From NCBI RefSeq assembly GCF_008124765.1, contig NZ_VNHS01000017.1, positions 1 to 64,000 on the forward strand: a DNA stretch of 64,000 nt, given 5' to 3'. This DNA is from Paenibacillus methanolicus. GTDB lineage: Bacteria; Bacillota; Bacilli; Paenibacillales; Paenibacillaceae. The translations under genes and the position numbers were made by a program. The notes beneath the pieces are model-generated. The model saw only the letters and a program-made list of their open reading frames with translations, ran no database searches and was not told the origin of the DNA. Each line of letters opens with the position of its first letter. Position 1 is the first letter of the stretch. Shown here piece after piece: positions 59,768-64,000 of the stretch.

Positions 59768-59959
59768 GGAGGGGGAAGGGGGAGCGAAAACAGAAGCCCT
59801 TTTACCCTCATTGGAGACGGGAGGAAATCGAGGAACAAGCAGGAATATTGTCGAACGAAGTAGAATAACTTCGTAAAGCAAACTGGAACGGTGTCCATAG
59901 CCTTGCGCGGATACGGCGGCCAGCGGCTTAGGTGCAGCTAGAAGTGTGGAGGTAGAGGA

Positions 59960-61063
59960 ATGCGCAATGAGCGCCCTTCGTCCGTTCAAGCGTCGGACAA
60001 ATGGATGAGAATGGTCGTGAACGGGTATTGGATCACGTTAGCCGTCACGGTTCTCGGACAAATCGCCGTGTATGCGGTCTCGGAACGGACAAACAATGCT
60101 TTCGATGCGTCTGAATATATGAAGCATTACGTGTGGTTGCCGGACGTTATCTTGGTTGTCCTCCTTGGCGGCTTGGAAGCCGCTTTGCGCAAACTGCCGG
60201 AGCGCAAGGACGCCGCCATCTTCATCGCGGGCATGCTGCTGGCCATGACGCTGGCCTTCTTCATGAGCGCGAAGCTGCCGGGAGCGCTCGTCATCCTTCT
60301 GCTGCCGATGCTGGCCGGCATGTTCATGCTGAAGCCGAGCTATATTCATATCGCTTTGGGCGTGAATGGGGTATATTTGCTGCTGTTGTTTGCGTTCGCG
60401 CCGGGCCGGCAATCGCTTCCGTTCTTTTGCGAAATGGCGATCGTGGCCTTCGTCCTGCTTGCCGCGGCGTTTAGCGGCGTAGGCGTTCTGAAGCGGGGCA
60501 GCGACTTGTTCGCGGTGCTGGAGAAGTCGCATAAGTCCGTGCAGGAACTGCTCGTGAAGAACGCGATGATGGACCGGATGAACAAGATCGACGCGCTGAC
60601 GGAGCTCTACAATCACAAGACGTATCATGAATACGCCGAGAAGCTGGCCGAGCAGCAGCAACGCAGCGAATTCCCGCTGCAGGTGGCGATGATGGACGTC
60701 GACAACTTCAAGCTGGTCAACGATACTTACGGCCACTGGGTCGGCGATATCGTGCTTCGGCGCGTAGCCGAGATTATCCGCGAGCATATGGAGGCGGATG
60801 ACTTCGCGGCGAGATACGGCGGCGAGGAATTCATCGTGCTGCTGACGCTGAAGCCGGTGGAACAGTCGATAATGGTCGTCGAGGCGATTCGCCGGACGGT
60901 CGCCGAGGTACGGTTCGAGGAGATGGGCGGCAGATCGGTGACGATCAGCATCGGGCTCCACGATTTCGCGCAAGGCGAGAGCAAGGCCGACTTCTTCCGC
61001 ATCGCGGATGCCGCCTTGTACGAGGCGAAGAAGACGGGGAAGAACAAGACGGTCATTCGCTAG
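59960..61063 (+). CDS. Membrane diguanylate cyclase (GGDEF)
   Basis: 367 residues; RBS GTGGAGG. Six or so spans (about 20-170), a short coiled coil, then a GGDEF domain from about residue 205 (NKIDALTELYNHKTYHEYAE), with the substrate site MMDVDNFKLVNDTYGHWVGD and the active site RYGGEEF. The last part, IADAALYEAKKTGKNKTVIR, is canonical. It should make cyclic di-GMP from GTP. An RxxD inhibitory site is not evident. No EAL domain. Confidence 0.9.
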   Translation: MRNERPSSVQASDKWMRMVVNGYWITLAVTVLGQIAVYAVSERTNNAFDASEYMKHYVWLPDVILVVLLGGLEAALRKLPERKDAAIFIAGMLLAMTLAFFMSAKLPGALVILLLPMLAGMFMLKPSYIHIALGVNGVYLLLLFAFAPGRQSLPFFCEMAIVAFVLLAAAFSGVGVLKRGSDLFAVLEKSHKSVQELLVKNAMMDRMNKIDALTELYNHKTYHEYAEKLAEQQQRSEFPLQVAMMDVDNFKLVNDTYGHWVGDIVLRRVAEIIREHMEADDFAARYGGEEFIVLLTLKPVEQSIMVVEAIRRTVAEVRFEEMGGRSVTISIGLHDFAQGESKADFFRIADAALYEAKKTGKNKTVIR

Positions 61064-61085
61064 CGGACGGGAGATACGGATAAGG

Positions 61086-61147
61086 AAAAAGCTGCGCTCT
61101 ACGCGCGTCGCAACGTTCGGTTGCGGACGCGGTAGGCACAGCTTTTT
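61086..61147 (+). terminator. Terminator of the GGDEF gene
   Basis: AAAAAGCTG(c)GC pairs with GC(a)CAGCTTTTTT around an inner GTTGC/GCAAC-type stem. Confidence 0.65.
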
Positions 61148-61152
61148 TGGCA

Positions 61153-61293
61153 TTACTCGTGGTTGCGGAAACCCGCTTCGCCGGAGGAGCTTTCGTCAGA
61201 CAGTTCGGCGAGACTTTTGATCTTGCCATGGGGCCTTTGGTTTTGCTTGCGGCTTTTCCATGCGCTTTCGCGACGGCCTTGAGAACTGGACAT
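61153..61293 (-). CDS. 46-residue basic hydrophilic protein
   Basis: ATG at 61293 after AAAGGAGCC, stop at 61153. Ser/Lys/Arg-rich (SSSQGRRESAWKSRKQNQRP) with an acidic end. It looks like a small spore-associated or nucleic-acid-binding protein; no family named. Confidence 0.55.
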   Translation of the reverse strand: MSSSQGRRESAWKSRKQNQRPHGKIKSLAELSDESSSGEAGFRNHE

Positions 61294-61443
61294 GAGGATG
61301 GCTCCTTTCGTGATCGACGATTAGGATAAGTTCGGGACGCGTTCGGGACGGCAACTGCGCTGCTTCACCCGAGGTCCGCTTCTATTGTCGCTCGGAAAGC
61401 CTTCCGTTATGCGCGTCCTGATTGTCAATTGCCGTCAGCTGGG

Positions 61444-62556
61444 TCAAATCGGCGGCTCGTCGGCAAGATCCGGTTCCGCTTCGGTACGAAGCTTGATGAA
61501 TCGGTAAATTTGGACGACGATAATCTTGACGATCGCATAGATCGGAACGGCAAGCAGCAAGCCCAGCGGCCCGACGAGCGTGCCGGCGACGAGCAGCAGC
61601 AAAATAATGGTCAGCGGATGAATTTCGAGCTGCTTGCCCATGATTTGCGGCGAAATTAAATTCCCCTCGATCTGCTGCGCCACGAGCGTGACGACGAGCA
61701 CCTTCACGATCATCATCGGCGAATCGACCGAAGCGACCAACACGGCCGGCACGGCGGCGATGAACGCTCCGATATACGGAATGACGTTCGTCAGCATGGC
61801 CGCGAGCGCGAGCAGTACCGCGTAATCGATGCCGATAATGAGGTAGCCGATGAGCAGGAGAATGCCGACGCAGACGGCGACGGTGATTTGTCCTCGAACA
61901 TAGGTGGCGATCGTCTGGTCCATCTCGGACAGCAGTTTGCGGGCGAGCGCTTGATTTTTGACTGGCACGACCTTCAAGAATCCGCCGCTCATTTTCTCCC
62001 CGTCTTTCAGGAAATAATAAAGGACGAACGGGATGACGACGGCGAGGAGCACCAGATTGGCTACGAAGCCGAACAGCGCCGTAATATTCGTGCTGACCAG
62101 CTTGACGGCCACGTCGGCGTATTCGGTCGCTTTATCCTGCAGCGTGTTGAAGTCCAGGCCGAAGCTCTCGAGGAACTGGTTGAACGATTCGTTGTCCGCC
62201 AGTTCGTACCCGCGCTGCACGGCCGTCTGCACGAGATGCGGCATGCTTTCGCCGAGCTCGACGAACTGCTTCTTGATTATCGGCGCGACATAGATGATAA
62301 GCAGGGTGAATAAACATACGATCAACAAGTAAATGATCAGGATCGCGGCGCTGCGCGGCACCTTCCTACGGGATAGAAACTGCACCAGCGGACGCATCAA
62401 GTAATACAGCGTTCCCGACAACAGAATCGGTATGAATAGCGTTTGGAACATGACCGCGACGGGGTGAAACACGAAATTGATTTTGACGCCGACCCAGATG
62501 ATAAGGAAGATCAGCAGCACGCCGTAACCGACGCGAAAAAACTTGGAATTCGGCAG
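61444..62556 (-). CDS. AI-2E family membrane protein, probable CTG start
   Basis: About 370 residues with eight spans; family features are the long extracytoplasmic segment (about 75-165), PFVLYYFLKDGEKM, DQTIATYVRGQITVAVCVGI, and the C-terminal NLISPQIMGKQLEIHPLTII. AI-2E proteins include ion antiporters and signal exporters. A GTG at 62520 cuts off conserved residues and lacks an RBS. A CTG at 62556 lies nine bases after GGAGG and would start the usual N-terminus (LPNSKFFRVGYGVLLI). I chose the CTG. Confidence 0.8.
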   Translation of the reverse strand: MPNSKFFRVGYGVLLIFLIIWVGVKINFVFHPVAVMFQTLFIPILLSGTLYYLMRPLVQFLSRRKVPRSAAILIIYLLIVCLFTLLIIYVAPIIKKQFVELGESMPHLVQTAVQRGYELADNESFNQFLESFGLDFNTLQDKATEYADVAVKLVSTNITALFGFVANLVLLAVVIPFVLYYFLKDGEKMSGGFLKVVPVKNQALARKLLSEMDQTIATYVRGQITVAVCVGILLLIGYLIIGIDYAVLLALAAMLTNVIPYIGAFIAAVPAVLVASVDSPMMIVKVLVVTLVAQQIEGNLISPQIMGKQLEIHPLTIILLLLVAGTLVGPLGLLLAVPIYAIVKIIVVQIYRFIKLRTEAEPDLADEPPI

Positions 62557-62719
62557 AAACGTTCACCTCCGCGCAAAGCCTGCCGGTACATCCGGGATGG
62601 GACGAATGGCGCATGCCAGACTTAGCCGATTTGTTGATATCGTGCCCATGCTATCAAAGCGCAACCCCTTTGTCAAACAACCCCAGCTTGCGCGGTATAC
62701 ACGGCTTACGTCGTCATCC

Positions 62720-62902
62720 TTAACGCTTGATCCCCAGTAGGCGAACCAGCCAGAGTAAGGCCGTTATACGCTTTGTTGTCCGCCTTCTGCGCGCCGCCGT
62801 TTCTGCGAGATGCCGGTGTATTCCCCTCCGATCGGCCCTTCTTAATTCTTCGAGCTCGTATTCTCTCAGCTTCTCGATCATATATTCCTCGTGCAAACGC
62901 AT
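62720..62902 (-). CDS. 60-residue basic protein
   Basis: ATG at 62902 with AGGAGGCC RBS. Charged N-terminal helix (MIEKLREYELEELRRADRRG), then an arginine-rich part and a hydrophobic end (ITALLWLVRLLG) that may touch the membrane. Unknown. Confidence 0.6.
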   Translation of the reverse strand: MRLHEEYMIEKLREYELEELRRADRRGIHRHLAETAARRRRTTKRITALLWLVRLLGIKR

Positions 62903-63057
62903 CGCGTTTGGCCTCCTGACATGTTCGGCTGGGGTTTATCCGGAATGAAACGCGCCGCGTTACGAATGGTCGGCGGGAGCCGTTTCACCTTTGCCTTGTT
63001 GATCTCATTATGCCAGCGGCGAAAGGCGGTAAAAAGTGTAAGGATATGCCGAATCAT
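62878..63057 (-). CDS. Possible 59-residue basic protein
   Basis: An ATG at 63057 follows AAAGAGG very closely. The protein is basic (FRRWHNEINKAKVKRLPPTI) and ends 25 bases into the following gene. The overlap and tight RBS spacing make it uncertain. Confidence 0.3.
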   Translation of the reverse strand: MIRHILTLFTAFRRWHNEINKAKVKRLPPTIRNAARFIPDKPQPNMSGGQTRCVCTRNI

Positions 63058-63211
63058 TTCCTCTTTTCCGCTGGAACGGGCTCGAGAAGCGAGGGCGGTG
63101 ACGGGGTGAAGCTCTCCCCGTCCGTGCGCGTCCACGCGCTCTATCGTAATGTCATATTCCGGCCTTTCCCGCGATAGAGTGAGAGAGAAGGGCAAAAAGG
63201 AGGCGGCGGGG

Positions 63212-63892
63212 ATGAATCGTACGTGGAGGAAATACGCGGCCGAAGGCGCCGGAACGTTCGTCCTGGTTCTATTCGGGTGCGGGAGCGCGGCGACCGCCGG
63301 AGGCAATCTCGGCAGTTTAGGCGTTGCTTTGAGTTTCGGCTTATCGCTAATCGCAATGATGTATGTCATTGGGCCGGTTTCGGGCTGTCACGTGAACCCG
63401 GCGGTGTCAATGGCGATGTTTCTGCAGGGCAAGCTGAGCGGCCGTGATTTGGGCGGGTATATCGCAGCTCAGCTGGTGGGCGGCATACTCGCTTCGGGCT
63501 TGCTATATGCGATTATCGAATCGACGGGCAAGGCGGTAACCGACCTGGGACAGAACGGTTACGGGGCGGGCTATGGCATCGGCATTACGGCGTCGATGGC
63601 CATCGTCGTAGAGATTATTTTGACCTTCGTCTTCGTATATACGCTGCTGGGCGTGACGGCGACCGAAGCGACGAGCAAGATTGCGGGCATCGTGATCGGC
63701 CTGACGCTAACATTTGTCCATATCCTCGGCATCGGGCTAACCGGCACTTCGGTGAATCCGGCGCGCAGCTTGGGACCGGCGTTATGGCTGGGCGGCGATG
63801 CGCTTCACGAGCTATGGGTATTTATCTTTGCGCCTCTGATCGGATCCGTCGTTGCGGTATGGGTGTTTCGGCGGTTGTATGGACGGAAGTAG
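63212..63892 (+). CDS. Aquaporin (MIP family, AqpZ-like)
   Basis: 226 residues from the ATG at 63212, after AGGCGGCGGGG. Six spans; the two NPA motifs are HVNPAVSMAM and SVNPARSLGPA. The narrow-filter residues (H in the loop before the first NPA, R after the second) suit a water channel rather than a glycerol facilitator. Single gene; regulation not visible. Confidence 0.9.
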   Translation: MNRTWRKYAAEGAGTFVLVLFGCGSAATAGGNLGSLGVALSFGLSLIAMMYVIGPVSGCHVNPAVSMAMFLQGKLSGRDLGGYIAAQLVGGILASGLLYAIIESTGKAVTDLGQNGYGAGYGIGITASMAIVVEIILTFVFVYTLLGVTATEATSKIAGIVIGLTLTFVHILGIGLTGTSVNPARSLGPALWLGGDALHELWVFIFAPLIGSVVAVWVFRRLYGRK

Positions 63893-64000
63893 GCGTGGAA
63901 TCACTGGGCTGGCGCGGAGGAAGCGGCCGGGGATTTTTTGTCGGCAGGGTGGTCACAGGTGAGGATGGTCTATATACTAAACCGCATAGATCTAGCATAC
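63893..64000. other. Window-end spacer
   Basis: About 100 bases after the aquaporin gene show no gene start or terminator I can support. Confidence 0.3.

Larger units (their letters stand above)
59232..59945 (+). ncRNA. Highly structured gene-free segment, candidate large RNA or palindromic repeat element
   Basis: No reading frame is convincing on either strand. The segment is packed with hairpins: TCCGC-GGGA-GCGGA at about 59,256; AGTCC/GGACT at 59,363; two double-hairpin modules (listed separately); TTTGTCC-GTGA-GGACAAA at 59,582-59,599 with a GNRA-type loop; ACGAAGT/ACTTCGT at about 59,854; and a 19-bp perfect long-range inverted repeat (59,483 with 59,749). It lies between a terminator and the RBS of the GGDEF gene, so it could be a free RNA or a long 5' leader on the plus strand. 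It may also be an interspersed palindromic repeat. No known family (riboswitch, RNase P, SRP, tmRNA, group II domain V) was recognised. Direction is an assumption. Confidence 0.35.

Noticed and set aside
59611..59898. 95-codon reverse frame rich in leucine and proline
   Set aside because: It lies in the hairpin-rich segment; its peptide is only the reading of palindromic repeats.
59232..59945. Cyclic-di-GMP riboswitch or group II intron before the GGDEF gene
   Set aside because: The core motifs of either cyclic-di-GMP riboswitch class were not found, nor a domain V hairpin or a reverse transcriptase gene.

Overview
The window looks like a Paenibacillaceae (Paenibacillus/Cohnella-type) chromosome carrying the right-hand end of a large integrated mobile element. 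Support for the host group: moderately high GC with strong purine-rich ribosome binding sites and many GTG/TTG starts; a YesM/YesN-type two-component pair beside a sugar-binding lipoprotein; an MhqR/MhqO/MhqD quinone-resistance module; a secreted copper-amine-oxidase-N-type stalk protein; AraC and Gfo/Idh genes typical of that family.

Bases 1 to about 27,950 are the mobile element; its left end lies outside the window. From left to right it holds: (i) a leftward, translationally coupled cluster with a large HerA/FtsK/VirB4-like ATPase (cut by the window edge), an M23 peptidase with C-terminal membrane anchors, a membrane protein and two very small membrane peptides, which looks like a DNA-transfer or envelope apparatus rather than virion genes; (ii) an AT-rich two-TM gene placed antisense inside that cluster; (iii) a cargo block at 4.6-10.5 kb made of a 2.3-kb tandem duplication of a secreted OmpL47-domain protein gene, then a WG-repeat protein; (iv) a lambda-like switch at 10.85-11.63 kb with divergent XRE genes and three 15-bp palindromic operators, preceded by a LexA-box-like promoter; (v) a rightward phage-type recombination and replication module: SbcC-like ATPase, RecT, MBL nuclease, an O-type initiator with four internal iterons followed by an AT-rich tract, a G39P-like helicase loader, DnaB and a RuvC-like resolvase; (vi) a run of tiny genes, several with zinc ribbons, a YopX gene with a frameshift, and an ArpU-type regulator; (vii) a large serine recombinase directly before the right junction. 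No terminase, portal, capsid or tail gene is seen. Beyond the junction lies the last part of a LuxR-type response-regulator gene with its own terminator, which suggests that the element integrated into that gene.

From 28 kb onward the content is ordinary chromosome: glutaminase, a TPR protein, a SWIM/SNF2 pair, a sugar-binding lipoprotein with YesMN-like kinase and regulator but no permease, a NagZ-type GH3 hexosaminidase, the MhqR regulon with two matching operators, a self-regulated TetR/membrane-protein operon, a YfbR-like HD phosphohydrolase, class I fumarase, a BASS transporter, a PhoR/PhoP-like pair in kinase-first order, secreted proteins, an AraC regulator divergent from a Gfo/Idh dehydrogenase, a diguanylate cyclase, an AI-2E-type permease and an aquaporin.

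The most unusual signals are the 59.2-59.95 kb gene-free segment (nested hairpins, a 19-bp perfect long-range inverted repeat and a repeated double-hairpin module with a compensatory change), the replication iterons inside the initiator gene, the three-operator switch, and the unfamiliar leftward ATPase/M23/micropeptide cluster. All calls rest on reading the sequence by eye; no database search was possible.
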